A stretch of DNA of 64,000 bases from Chionoecetes opilio (GCA_016584305.1 JACEEZ010019081.1:517001-581000), one strand, 5' to 3'; numbered from the stretch's first letter, positions 12,700-24,160 are shown. Numbers and translations are program-made. Notes: generated by a model from the letters alone, not told the origin.

Positions 12700-13085
12700 C
12701 TTCCTCAGGAAGGCACAAGTGAGACGGACAAATCCCGGTGGTGGTGGTGCAGCCAGCAGGGTTGTTGTTGTTGGGGGTTTGATGGGGCCGTGTAGGCTGT
12801 GGTGCCACAGCCTCTAGTGCCCCGAAGGTGCAGTATGCAGATGGGTTAGCAGGTTAGATCCTGTGCAGTTGGCCCGATTTGTGTAGGAAGGTCCTGGTGT
12901 GTTTGAGAATTTTGAATGCCAAGCCGGGGTCTGGAGAGCCACCCAGGAGGTCAGCTAGAGTTGGCCTGCGGAGGAGGAGTGGGGATAGTGATTGGAGGAG
13001 TGCCGTGCGATGGGAGTGGTGACGAGGACATTGCAGGAGGAGGTGTTCAGGTGTGCCAGCAGGGTGGCCAGGGCAAAAGATGACA
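12700..13085 (-). mobile_element. LINE ORF2 C-terminal fragment between ARV1 and ATP5MG
   Basis: Read on the minus strand, about 13080 to 12860 encodes 'TPEHLLLQCPRHHSHRTALL', 'RRPTLADLLGGSPDPGLAF' and 'TFLHKSGQLHRI', then a stop. The H-x-C-x-C-like knuckle and the downstream motif match the tail carried by the three Tigger-like elements. This is the RT-associated zinc-knuckle region of an I/R1-type LINE. It lies inside the presumed divergent promoter region of ARV1 and ATP5MG. Confidence 0.65.
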
Positions 13086-13434
13086 CGTTCAGGATCAGCT
13101 GTTCTGTTTTGAGTTTCGTTGTTGTTATTGAATTTTAAGAAAAGTACAGAACAGCCTTTACAACGGCATTTGCTTTGTCTTTAATTTAGTACAGGTTCTT
13201 GATTATTGGATGGGAATGTTTATTTGTTTAGCCTTTTCACATATTTTCCAACATGTTATCAGCTTGATTAGTTCGTTTGGATGGCTATGAATAAATAAAT
13301 AAAAATAAGCCTTGGCCACTCAGCGGGTCGGCCATCGGGCCATCACATCACCGCGCCTGCGCCCCCGCTCACCACAACACCGGCTGGTCGACGACGGACG
13401 ACACCACAAGCACCATCACACCACCACCACTACC

Positions 13435-16400
13435 ATGAGCAAACTGGTGGCTAAAATCCCCGTCCTGGCCAAGGGTGAGTATGGGAAGGGTGTGGCGGTG
13501 CTGTGGGGGTGTATGGAGCCGTGTGGAGGTTATGGTGGTGTGTGGTGGGCTGCCTCGGACCTCAGGATGGTTTTGTGTGGATGATTCTTGGAGTAGTTTA
13601 GAGACAGTTCCATTAAACGTTTAGAAGCGGGCCTCTTAAGTTAGGTTAGTGAACTAGCAAGAAGATCTGGGGGGGGGCGCAGCCCGCAGTTATGTCAGCA
13701 GAGTATTGGTTAATAGGGAGTATTGGTTGAAACTGCATACAGTGCATATATGGTTTTTTATTTTTTCGAAGAATTTCGTCAGTTATCGACGCAGCTAAGA
13801 TGGATCTCCACTGTAACCAGACAGCTCTCTCTCAGACTACCGCTAGAGACTCAGAGAGCTGTCTGCTAGTGCTTATAGCGTTGGCCGAAGCCAGCACCCC
13901 GGGAGGCGGGCTACAAACCCCCGGCTAACACCCGGTACCCATTCACTGCTGGGTGGACAGGGGCTCGGGTTTTAAGGAAACAGCCCAACTGTTTCCGCTC
14001 TGCCCGGGGATCGAACCCGGGACTTCTCGGTTGTGAACCGAGCGTGCTACCCCTACACTACGGAGTACCGTATACCCATTGTTTTGGTGGGTAAAATTGC
14101 AGGGTTGGGCAATACTCCGATTTTCTTTTTCCCTTTCCCTACAGACACCAAGCTTGTGGGCCTGGTGGAAAATTAGGGTTTTGAGGCGGAGAAGCCAAAT
14201 TCAACTGATTCATGGCTCCTCCAATATTGTCCAAATCATTGCATACACAAATCTAGGGAAATTAACCAAACTCGGTAGGGATTTCTGGTAAAATAATGCC
14301 GTTTCGACCAATACTCTCAATCACCATTTTCTTTTTCCCCCTACTGTCAATAACACTACACCTTTTCACTCAAATTAAAACAACTGAACTTCAAATTAAA
14401 ACAAGTGAATCTCAAATTCAAACAACTAGTTTGAATTAAAACATCTGGTTTAAATTAATACAAGTTTAAATTACTACAACTGAAGTTTAAATTAATACAA
14501 CTGAAGTTTAAATTAATACAACTGAAGTTTAAATTAATACAACTGAAGTTTAAATTAATACAACTGAAGTTTAAATTAATACAACTGAAGTTTAAATTAA
14601 TACAACTGAAGTTTAAATTAATACAACTGAAGTTTAAATTAATACAACTGAAGTTTAAATTAATACAACTGAAGTTTAAATTAATACAACTGAAGTTTAA
14701 ATTGATACAACTGAAGTTTAAATTGATACAACTGAAGTTTAAATTGATACAACTGAAGTTTAAATTAAAACAACTGAAGGTTAAATTGATACAACTGAAG
14801 TTTAAATTTATACAACTGAAGTTTAGATTAATACAACTGAAGTTTAAATGAATACAACTGAAGTTTAAATTGATACAAATGAAGTTTAGATTAATACAAA
14901 TGAAGTTTAGATTAATACAAATGAAGTTTAGATTAATACAACTGAAGTTTAAATTAATACAACTGAAGTTTAAATTAATACAACTGAAGTTTAAATTAAT
15001 AAAACTGAAGTTTAAATTGATACAACTGAAGTTTAAATTGATACAACTGAAGTTTAAATTAAAACAACTGAAGTTTTAATTAAAAACTGAAGTTTAAATT
15101 TATACAACTGAAGTTTAAATGGTAAATTTTTACGATGGCACCAAACTTCCCTACACAATTGGGAGCATGGTTTTTGTTTACCTTATTGTATTCTAAGAGA
15201 CATTTTCTCTGAGCCTTTCGTCGCAAATCCATAGTTTCGGAGATATAGCACATTTTAGGTGGGGGGAGGAATATGTCTCCGTGTTTACAAAATGCCTCCA
15301 TCTTCCTCTTCTTGTGACCTGTATCGCTTTTGTTTCGGAGGTGCACCCGTGGCTACCTTACCTAACCTTACCTTACCTAACCCAATCTAACCTAAACCTT
15401 ACCTAACTAACCTAACCTAACCTAACCTAACCTAACCTAACCTAACCTTACCTTACCTTGCCTAACCTTTAACCTCCTAACTGGGTCCAATAATAAAAAA
15501 GTAATAAAATACCAAACAAAAGCGATGCAGGTCACAAGAAGAGAAAGAGGGAGGCATTTTGTAAACAAGGAGACATATTCCTCCCCCCACCTAAAATGTT
15601 CTATATTTCCGAAACTATTGATTTGCGACGGAAAGCTCAAAGAGAAAATGTCTCATAGAATACAATAAGGTAAACAAAAACCATGCTCCCAATTGTGTAG
15701 GAAAGTTTGGTGCCATCGTAAAATAATAGCGTTTAAATTAATACAACTGAAGTTTAAATTGATACAACTGAAGTTTAAATTAAAATAACTGAAGTTTAAA
15801 TTGATACAACTGAAGTTTAAATTGATACAACTGAAGTTTAAATTAATACAACTGAAGTTTAAATTAATAAAACTGAAGTTTAAATTAAAACAACTGAAGT
15901 TTATATTAAAACAATTTAAGTTTAAATTAAAACTGAAGTTTAAATTAAAACAACTGAAGATTAAATTAAAACAACTGAAGTTTAAATTAAAACAACTGAA
16001 GTTTAAATTAAAACAACTGAAGTTTAAATTAAAACAACTGAAGTTTATATTAAAACAACTGAAGTTTAAATTAAAACAACTGAAGTTTAAATTAAAACAA
16101 CTGAAGTTTATATTAAAACAACTGAAGTTAAATTAAAACAACTGAAGTTTAAATTAAAACAACTGAAGTTTAAATTAAAACAACTGAAGTTTAAATTAAA
16201 ACAACTGAAGTTTAAATTAAAACAACTGAAGTTTAAATTAAAACAACTGAAGTTTAAATTAAAACAACTGAAGTTTAAATTAAAACAACTGAAGTTTATA
16301 TTAAAACAACTGAAGTTTATAATTAAAACAACTGAAGTTTAAATTAAAACAACTGAAGTTTATATTAAAACAACTGAAGTTAAATTAAAATAACTGAACT

Positions 16401-19400
16401 TCAAATTAATTATATATATACTAATAATAAATGTATTATACTATTTTATTATCAATCTGGAGGTTGATATTGGTTGATCCTCCTCCCGTTGGTGGCGCAG
16501 GCTGGATTTTATAGTGACGCCTGTGATGTTATAGGTGAAGGTCCGTTTTCTGTGATGGTCTACCCTCAGTGTAGGCACACCCTGCCACCTATTGCCCCTC
16601 CGCCGCACTTGAAGTCGCAGTCGAAGGAAGAGGAATGCAGCATGCGGGTTTCTTCGGCCATTCGACGATGGATTTACAGTTGCTCCTCGGTGGGACTTTT
16701 ACTCGGGACCTTGTGCTCACCACCCAGGCTCTGGTTGACCACGTTAATAATGGCCGAAAGAGTTGTGTCCCCGGCAGGATTCGAACTTGGGACATCGAGC
16801 TCACCACTCCAAGACTAAACACTCGACCACCGCCTCCCCTTCTGCACCGTCGAGCGGCCTAAGAACACCCACATGCTGCCCATTAACTCTACCTTCGATT
16901 GCGAGTGCATCGGAGGACACAGGGGGGCGGCATGAGCCTCTAATCACAGGCGTCACTATAAAAATCCTGCCTGCGCCACCGAGGGCCAACCATCACAGCC
17001 CTCAAGTGAACCTCCAGGGCCTACCATCCCATCCCTGGAGGTTACTGCCTACACGCGCTATAGGCACAGATGAAAAGAAAAAAAAGAAAAAAAATCTGTA
17101 GTGATGCTAAAATTTGTAATGTATGCCGCCTAGCATCATTAGTGCAGTGGCGACTATAGTGTTCTTGACGGTAGCCAATAAACTTGGGGGATGGTCGGAA
17201 ATCGGGTTTCTTGGATGGGCGAGATAGATTTAACTGGTTCATAACCCCCTCTAAAACCTAACCAAACCTTACATTATTACCTCGTAACCCCCCAGGGGAC
17301 ACTCCACAAACTAATGGCTCAATGGAAATTTACCTGCATTGTGCGGATAAGATTTGAGAAAGCCGAGATCGCAGACGACACGCCCTCCACTGACGGCAGC
17401 CAATGTATAACTGAGGTGAAATGACTCTTACAAGCTGTCTGCTGAGGTGTAGGTCCAACTCGGCCCATTCCCAACTCGCCTCATTTGCGATATCCAACTC
17501 GCTCACCTGGTGAACCAACTTGGACCATTTTCGAATACCAGCTAGGCCCGCCAACTCGGACCATTTTAGATGCATGCTTCGATCTCTCAGTCAACTCACC
17601 AAACAACTTTTGAACTTCTTGATTGAACAATCAACAAAAATACAAATGTCAAGTTTCGATACTTCGATCTCGCATTCAATGCTTGTCCTCAAGTTTAGTG
17701 AAAACAAAACAGGTTACAGTTGGCGAAAATCACAGTTTTTGCAGAGACATGGCTGATCAGTGCTTGGCGTGTTGGAATTTAGTGAGGCCCCGACAGGTAT
17801 GTACAGTAGTGGAGTGGCGTATTTTTTGTCTGTCATGCTTGCGACATGGCGAGGGCTGGCCAAACTATTTTCCTAAGTTCTGAGAAAACTATTGTCCTAA
17901 GTTTTGAGAAATCTGAATGCCGAATATTTATATCACAACAGGAGGCACTGGTATGTGATGGATGCATGTGCTGGCAGCACAGGACATGCGGGAGTGGTGT
18001 TGCCAGGAAGGAATACAGGGCAGCCGTGAAGGAGGGGCACGGCATCGACTGGATGTGTAATTTCTGCAGGACACTGGACACTGGCGCAACTCCCACCGGA
18101 GATGAGAGATGTTCGGCACCTGACACAAGCGAAACTTGCATCGAAGATAAAAGTATGGTGGCATCAGATACAAGCGTAATTCCTGCTGAAAGTTCAGGTC
18201 TGACGTCACTGGACACTGGTGCAGCTCCCGCTGATGACCACACACCTTCTAATGCTCATGCACGACATGACATAACATATGAAAAAGTGCTATCATCAAC
18301 ACAAAGAAGGCAGCATAAGGTAATAGACAGCTTGGGTTACGCATACATGATGAAAAGAAAAACACGTGTTGCTGTACACTGGAGATGTGTTGTGAGGAAT
18401 AAAAATTCAAATTGCAGAGCTACAATAAAAGAAGCTGACGAGAATTACGTCAGAGGTCACAACTCTCATTGCCATCCCCCAGAAGCATGCCCTGCGATAA
18501 CTAGTAAAGTTTCTGCCCTTGTTAAAAAGAAAGCTGTAGAAGACGTGTTTCGTTCAGCAACAGACATCGTTGAAGAGATATTCCGTGACAAAGTTGATCC
18601 TCACGTGCCCCTAACTTCTTTACCCGCTCCCGTGAACCTTGCCCGTCAAGGAAATCGTAAGCGCAGGGCCACACGACCAGCTGAACCTCTTGATTTGACT
18701 TTTGAAATAAGTAATGATAACATTCCTCAAAACTTTCTGCAACATGACATTTTTATTGGTGGCCAACGACATCTGTTATTCTCAACACATGAACAATTGT
18801 CACTGCTTAGCAAGGCAAGGCATTGGTATGCTAATGCTACATTTAAAATAGTACGACGCCCTTTCACTCAACTTTTCAGTAATCACGCTTATGTACAGTA
18901 TGAGAGTAATATGAAACAAGTACCACTGCTGTTTGCTCTGATGTCTGCAAAAAGACGCAGAGACTATAAGAAAGTATTATCAAAGACTAAAGAACTTCTA
19001 GGTGAGGAATTGAGAACGGAGGAAATTACGATTGATTTTGAGGAAAGTGTCTGGCGTCCAACTCCAGACGTCCTGCCTGATGTTTTTATTCGAGGATGTA
19101 GTTTTCATTGGGGGCAAGCAGTATGGAGGAAAATTCAAGAGCTGGGCCTGCAAGCGTCGTATACAAATGATGCTGGGATCCATAAATACCTGAGAAAAGT
19201 CCTTTCACTACCATATGTGCCAGCAGAACATATAGAAGAACTGTTTGTAAGGTTTTACAGAAAAGCAAATGGCTATCAATCGCTTTTAAATCTTCTGGAT
19301 TACATCAGAAACACATGGATTTATTCCAATATCTGGCCTCCAAGGTCATGGTGCGTGTTTGCCAGAAGCATCCGCACCAACAATGATGTAGAAGGCTGGC

Positions 19401-22400
19401 ACCACCGCATCAATTTGAAGGCGCGCAAAGGGCAACTGAGCTTTTACCTCCTCATAAAGCTCCTTCATGACGAGGCCAGACTTGTCCCCCTCCAGGTGTG
19501 TCTACTCTCAGATGGCAAGGTATTACGCAAACAACGAGCAAAATACGCTAAAAATCACGGACAATTAGTTAGCCTCTGGGAGCAGTACAATGCCGGTGAC
19601 AGTTCGGCAAACAAGTTACTACGAGCCGTGTCACTTCACATCGCCGTGTATGTTCGTTAGTGATGGTTTTTTTTGTTTTAGTTTTTTATTTTTGCTTCAG
19701 AATTACATGTTTTATTTGATTTAATTTTAGTTCCATGTATAGTTTGTTTTAGTTTTTAAATTGTTTTTTTTATAGGCTTTATGTAGAGTATCTTTTTTTA
19801 ACTTATTGACATGCATGAAATAAATATATGTTGCATAAGTTTTAGCACATGTTTCCTATCAGTACAAAAATTACTGCGTATGAAAATAATAAATATATTT
19901 CATGTCTTAGCAAGTGTTTCCGGGCCGAGTTGGTACACACAATGGGCCGAGTTGGTACACACAATGGCCCGAGTTGGTACACACAATGGGCCGAGTTGGT
20001 ACACACAATGGGCCGAGTTGGTACACACAATGGGCCGAGTTGGTACACCAATGGCCGAGTTGGTACACACAATGGGCCGAGTTGGTACACACAATGGGCC
20101 GAGTTGGTACACACAATGGGCCGAGTTGGTACACACAATGGCCGAGTTGGTACACACAATGGGCCGAGTTGGTACACACATGACCGAGTTGGTACACACA
20201 ATGGCCGAGTTGGTACACACAATGGGCCGAGTTGGTACACACAATGGCCGAGTTGGTACACACAATGGCCCGAGTTGGTACACACAATGGCCCGAGTTGG
20301 TACACACAATGGGCCGAGTTGGTACACACAATGGGCCGAGTTGGTACACACAATGGGCCGAGTTGGTACACACAATGGCCCGAGTTGGTACACACAATGG
20401 CCCGAGTTGGTACACACAATGGGCCGAGTTGGTACACACAATGGCCCGAGTTGGTACACACAATGGGCCGAGTTGGTACACACAATGGGCCGAGTTGGTA
20501 CACACAATGGGCCGAGTTGGTACACACAATGGACCGAGTTGGTACACACAATGGGCCGAGTTGGTACACACAATGGGCCGAGTTGGTACACACAATGGGC
20601 CGAGTTGGTACACACAATGGCCCGAGTTGGTACACACAATGGGCCGAGTTGGTACACACAATGGCCCGAGTTGGTACACACAATGGCCCGAGTTGGTACA
20701 CACAATGGGCCGAGTTGGTACACACAATGGCCCGAGTTGGTACACACAATGGGCCGAGTTGGTACACACAATGGGCCCGAGTTGGTACACACAATGGCCC
20801 GAGTTGGTACACACATGGGCCGAGTTGGTACACACATGCCGAGTTGGTAAACCAATGGCAGAGTTGGTACACACAATGGGCAGAGTTGGTACACACAATG
20901 GCCCGAGTTGGTACACACATGGCGAGTTGGTATGAGTGGGCCGACTTAGTCATGGCCCGATTTGGCCTGCAACCATCTGCTGAGACGCGCTTTCCTTTGA
21001 TCGGCGAAAAATACGGTGGTCATTCATTATTGGCATTAAGGAACTCAACGTAATATTCGCATCATCAAACGTCACACCTTCGATCGTTTCTCAGCATGCG
21101 CCATACCCAAAACCAACTAAAAAAAACATGCTAAAAGTTGATGCCAGCCAGGCTGGACCGAGCTAAGCTGTAAACTTATGATGGTAGTTAAAGATGTGGT
21201 TATACGCTATGCTGCGCGTGGCCTCAGTGCTCATCTCCGTCGCATTAGCCTTTGAGACTGTGGTGGGTGAGGACCCGTTACCCCGGGACACAGGGCTAGT
21301 GTGACATCCGGGTTACCACAATTACTTTTCCCAGGTTTCCCCAGGTACCCATTTATTAACCAAGAAAGGTGGGATGAACAGCTGGATGGGTTGGCCGCCT
21401 ACTTGCCTTGGCCCAGATTTGAACCAGGGCCCGCAGATTCTTAGCTAGGTGCCCTAGCCACTATACCACGGAGGCGACAAAAAACTTACATAGATCTTTG
21501 AAATATATTTCTGATCATCAAGATGTAGTCAAGTAGTAAACTTATCAAGTTTAGATTTACAAGATTGTTTATGAAAATAAGTTGTTACAAATGTTTTTTG
21601 AGCAATCTGCATTATGTTATGCGTCATCCCACATGTTCAGAAGGCCAGTTGTATGAAATAATAATAATAATAATAATTTTATTCTTGCCCGGAGGCATAC
21701 AGACAAAGCAAAGCAACAAGAACAAGCCAAGGAGTTAACTTAAGTACTAGAGCAAAAACAAACAAAAGAACATAGTATAGCCACATTAGGGGACATAGTA
21801 TCAAAGTACATAGAATAAACATACATGGACACCTGTGCTACCCCACATTCTGCACAAACAGCAGACCCAGCCACTGCTGTTGTATAGGTCCACATACATA
21901 GGCCAAGCTCTGCCTGACGGAGGTGATGATGGAGTTCGTAGAGTGCTCCACCCTACTCCTTAAGCTGAACACGGGAGTGTCGACGGATCACATCCAGATT
22001 GTTCACCCCGTTCATAGCGAAAGCCAGGGATGAGCTGCACCACCTGGGCAGCCCCAGAAGCCTCTTAAGGATGTCATTGTGACAGACCTTAAGGCAGTTC
22101 ATAGTGGCCACCTTGTACCGCGACCACAGCGAGTTGCAGTATATAGAGTAGCAGTGAATAACTTCATCTTCACCTTTCTGCTACAGTAGGAAAATTTCCT
22201 CTGTAGAGAAATGATTGAGTGATGTTAATTATTTATAATGTGTGTATAATACACTAGTTTGAAGGTTTTCAATGACTGTTATTTTTGTTAATTAAGTAAT
22301 ATGTTCATCCTACAGCATACGTGGAGGCTGCCACCCCAAAATTTAACACATTCCTGCGGTATGCGAGGGTGGAGTTAGTGCCACCAACACCCGCTGAATT

Positions 22401-23443
22401 TGGCGGTGTTGCTCAGGGGTTCAACAACATCGTCAAAAGTGCTCAGTCAGGCGCTTGGAAGAAGATGCCTGTTAAGGTGAGGCTTGAAATTCAGTTTATA
22501 AGATGCTACTGTTTTGGTTATTCTTAGAAATTTTAGCGCATTTGGAGACAGTTTGATTATTGATTGATAATGACATGGCGTGAAGGGAAAGAGCTGTGTG
22601 TGTAAAGTATTTTGGTGGTATTTCTGCTATGACCAGCCCAGGCAGGAGGCTCAGACTGGGAGCAAGATAGCCAAGATTAGAAACGTTCACTTTTTTTTTT
22701 TTTTTCCCCATCCCCTCACCTCTCTCTCTCTCTGATAGCTTTAGTATGTATGGGTATTTAGTATGAGGGGTATGTACACTTTCAGGTGATGAGTTATGTA
22801 TAATTATAAGGTTTACAATATTAAGAATGTGTTAAGTTCAAATTTTCTGGCAAACAGCATGACCCAACATTGAGTTTGTTTCTCAGTTTTCTGAACTGAA
22901 TCTTGCTTTCTGCAGATGTAGCACTGATCATTTACTCCTGCTCTCAAACTATTTTTTTTTGTTAAGGTGCATAGAAAGATATATGACTTTGTGTACAGGG
23001 GATAACAGTAGAAACGCAGTAGAGGGATTAGAGGCCTTTCGACTACCGTTTTGGATGACAAACGGTTGCTCTTCACCTATAACAGCCTCAACACAGTACA
23101 CCGCTACCTTGTGAAACGCAACCTCACATTACGAAGAAAAAAAAAAAAATTGAACTAAAATTCCTTTAACGCTAGAGAAATTCAAAGTGACTCAAAATTG
23201 TTCATAAATTTTCAGAAATTAAAAGGAACATAGGATTCACTTAGTATATGACTCCCTAGAAACATAATTCGTGCGTTAAACACGGTATAGGTGTACTATT
23301 TTTATTTATAGAACACATATTCTTTAGTGTTTCCTCTGTTTCAGGATGCCTGGCGTAACACACTTGTGACCGCTGAAGTTCTCTGTTGGTTCTTCATTGG
23401 CGAGGTTATTGGAAAAGGAACACTGGTTGGGTACCAGGTGTAG
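13435..23443 (+). CDS. ATP5MG: mitochondrial ATP synthase subunit g, 3 exons
   Basis: Coding exons are 13435-13474, 22316-22476 and 23345-23443, 300 nt in all (99 aa plus stop), with GT/AG borders and a closed frame. The protein starts MSKLVAKIPVLAKA and continues 'YVEAATPKFNTFLRYARVEL', 'PPTPAEF' and 'DAWRNTLVTAEVLCWFFIGE', ending GKGTLVGYQV. This is subunit g of the F1Fo ATP synthase (ATP5L/ATP5MG), a small inner-membrane protein of the Fo sector involved in dimerisation. Its C-terminal segment is the membrane helix, and animal homologs are about 100 aa. A likely 5' UTR runs from about 13312. Intron 1 (8.8 kb) is filled with repeats and carries a complete MULE transposase gene. It shares a divergent upstream region with ARV1. 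No clear AATAAA signal was seen close to the stop. Confidence 0.95.
13830..14068 (-). repeat. tRNA-Val(CAC)-derived SINE
   Basis: On the minus strand the head starts at about 14066 with CTCCGTAGTGTAGGGGTAGC (A box). An anticodon stem-loop follows (CTCGG, TTCACAA, CCGAG; anticodon CAC), then the B box GGGTTCGATCCCCGGGC. A body with 'gaatgggtaccgggtgttag' runs to about 13830. The same family is at 62281-62480. The missing mature tRNA ends and the long body exclude a functional tRNA gene. Confidence 0.82.
15131..15724. mobile_element. fold-back element with telomere-like core
   Basis: Arms at 15131-15336 and 15512-15724 are reverse complements, starting 'acgatggcaccaaacttccc' on the left and ending with its complement on the right. 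The centre holds CCTAA/CCTTA repeats. It interrupts the 21 bp minisatellite and carries no recognised ORF. It resembles a MITE or fold-back transposon, family unknown. Confidence 0.8.
15355..15475. repeat. interstitial telomere-type (CCTAA)n tract
   Basis: About 120 bases are built of CCTAA with CCTTA variants, including a run of about seven perfect CCTAA units near 15410-15450. TTAGG is the arthropod telomere repeat. Here it sits exactly between the two arms of a palindrome inside an intron, so it is interstitial, not a chromosome end. Confidence 0.9.
16486..17075. repeat. composite SINE pair, inverted copies
   Basis: The right part (about 16760-17075) is the reverse complement of 26513-26860. 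The shared blocks are 'cacccacatgctgcccatta', 'gtcactataaaaatcctgcc' and 'cctccagggcctaccatccc'. The left part (16486-16650) repeats the same 'ggcgcaggctggattttata' end in inverse orientation, so two copies meet head to head. A B-box-like GGATTCGAACTTGGGAC at 16776-16792 points to a tRNA-derived head on the minus strand. Confidence 0.7.
17095..17172. repeat. solo end of the CCGTAGATAACACT MITE family
   Basis: The segment 'gtagtgatgctaaaatttgt' through 'gcgactatagtgttcttgac' matches the right ends of the MITEs at 54394-55124, 55615-55866 and 56839-57317. Only one end is present here. Confidence 0.6.
17455..17570. repeat. left subterminal motif cluster of the MULE element
   Basis: About five copies of CCAACTCGG-like 9-mers occur here, spaced 20-37 bases apart. 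Some have changes, such as CCAACTCGC and CCAACTTGG. They are the reverse complement of the core of the long array at 19922-20945. The transposase gene is therefore bracketed by oppositely oriented copies of one motif, which suggests transposase-binding subterminal repeats. Exact element termini were not resolved. Confidence 0.6.
17749..19660 (+). CDS. MULE (Mutator-like) transposase with PHD and FLYWCH zinc fingers, 2 exons
   Basis: Exon 1 is 17749-17796 (MADQCLACWNLVRPRQ) and exon 2 is 17942-19660, together 588 aa plus stop. The splice join is GT/AG, phase 0. Splicing completes a PHD-type finger: C5/C8 in exon 1, then 'CDGCMCWQHRTC' and 'WMCNFC' in exon 2. A FLYWCH-like finger follows ('VHWRCVVRNKNSNCRATI', 'HNSHCHPP', about residues 130-195). 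The MULE domain shows 'TFKIVRRPFTQLFSNHAYV', 'TIDFEESVW', 'GCSFHWGQAVWRKI' and 'NNDVEGWHH'. By homology the catalytic triad is D-D-E. The second Asp (residue 381) and the Glu (residue 500) are present. The first position, expected as D in a 'WYxDxTFK' motif, reads N314 ('WYANATFK'). The frame is otherwise uninterrupted, so it is either a recently lost or a domesticated transposase. Inverted CCAACTCGG/CCGAGTTGG motif clusters flank it. Confidence 0.85.
19922..20945. repeat. 22-23 bp minisatellite, right subterminal array of the MULE element
   Basis: The array has roughly 45 head-to-tail copies of GCCGAGTTGGTACACACAAT with GG or GGG between units. Single-base variants (GGCC or GGCCC, AATGG or ATGG) change the unit between 20 and 23 bp. 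Array units are very similar internally and degenerate at the right edge (20800-20945). It starts about 260 bases after the transposase stop. Open frames of over 300 codons on both strands here only reflect the stop-free repeat. Confidence 0.95.
21190..21478 (-). repeat. tRNA-derived SINE
   Basis: On the minus strand the head reads GTCGCCTCCGTGGTATAGTG, GCTAGGGCACC (A box) and CCTGGTTCAAATCTGGGCC (B box) at 21478 to about 21408. The body then extends to about 21190 ('gggtaccccgggacacaggg'-like). No functional tRNA fold is expected, because the anticodon arm is poorly paired. Confidence 0.7.
21657..22185 (-). mobile_element. LINE fragment: RT C-terminal region with (AAT)n tail
   Basis: Read on the minus strand, 22170-21960 encodes 'SLWSRYKVATMNCLKVCHND', 'ILKRLLGLPRWCSSSLAF' and 'NGVNNLDVIRR', the conserved tail of decapod LINE reverse transcriptases, then a stop. 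The (AAT)n run at 21657-21677 lies where the 3' tail should end. It is 5'-truncated, with the catalytic core absent. Confidence 0.78.
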
Positions 23444-23763
23444 ATTACATTGTGTCTGCAGGCTTTAAAATGTTTGCATGTACGTATTTATAGTCAGAAT
23501 CATCACATGTAAAAATTGCCATGAATATATACATTTTATGATTTTTTGATTTTTTTCTTTCATATACCTAGTTAATAACCTTGTGTACATAAATTCTGAA
23601 ATTAATGGATCCCGAAGAAATGGAGAAAAGATACAGTAGTGGAAAGTAGAATTTAGTAGAAAGGGAATTTGTGGAATCTATTGCAGTAGTTCCTTGTAAG
23701 GCAGGTAATGTTGCCATTGAACCACATTTCCAAAAACCTTGTCTTGCACACTATTGAAAGTCA

Positions 23764-24160
23764 TTGAAAGCATTATTGCAGCAGCCTCGTGCCAAAAGAC
23801 TGAAGGTGATGGTGTTTGGAGAGGTGGAGGCTCTTCTGCCATGGCCTAATATCCTGCCCCCATCTTACTACTGCCCGTTCCAGTTCTTTTCCTCATCTGT
23901 CCTCCCTCTCCCGACCTTGTCTTGCGGACATTCTCCCGGAATCCCCTTACTTCTCCCCGAGTAATTTAATCTCCTTCCTCCAGCAAATACACATCATTCA
24001 TTTGATCTAATTATCCTGCTGTAACAATCCGTTCCTTTCCCTTCCCTCATCGTTTCACTTTCTCTGTAACCCCTCCCCTTTTTTATGCTTTGCCATAGTG
24101 CCATATGACCTCTGATGTCTGGCACATTTCTCCCTTTTTTGGCAATAAATCAATCAATCT
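23764..24160 (+). mobile_element. LINE 3' end, copy A
   Basis: It encodes the remnant 'GEVEALLPWP'/'ERWRLFCHG' followed by a 3' UTR: 'tgccatagtgccatatgacc', 'tctgatgtctggcacatttc' and a terminal CAATAAATCAATCAATC. A second, interrupted copy follows at 24160-24990. Confidence 0.7.

Larger units (their letters stand above)
14340..16410. repeat. 21 bp AT-rich minisatellite, split by a palindromic insertion
   Basis: Tandem copies of a 21 bp unit (GAAGTTTAAATTAATACAACT and variants with GATAC or AAAAC) run from about 14460 to 15120 and again from about 15730 to 16410, in the same orientation. The left block is mainly the AATAC/GATAC variant and the far right block mainly the AAAAC variant, so the array evolved in local blocks. 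A separate fold-back element (15131-15724) sits in the middle. Translated repeats such as LIQLKFK are artefacts. Confidence 0.95.

Noticed and set aside
13985..14066. A functional tRNA-Val gene (and its match at 62281)
   Set aside because: The head has A and B boxes and a CAC anticodon, but it continues into a shared SINE body and occurs in repeats. The acceptor-stem pairing is poor.
15355..15475. A chromosome end
   Set aside because: The CCTAA tract is short, degenerate and internal, inside an intron of a gene that continues on both sides.
19811..20935. Long overlapping open frames (up to 374 codons) on both strands
   Set aside because: They are translations of the 22-23 bp minisatellite in several frames. 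The sequence is purely repetitive with no unique domain.
19922..20945. Array resembling a CRISPR (regular short repeats)
   Set aside because: There are no unique spacers. The units are contiguous head to tail, in a eukaryotic genome.
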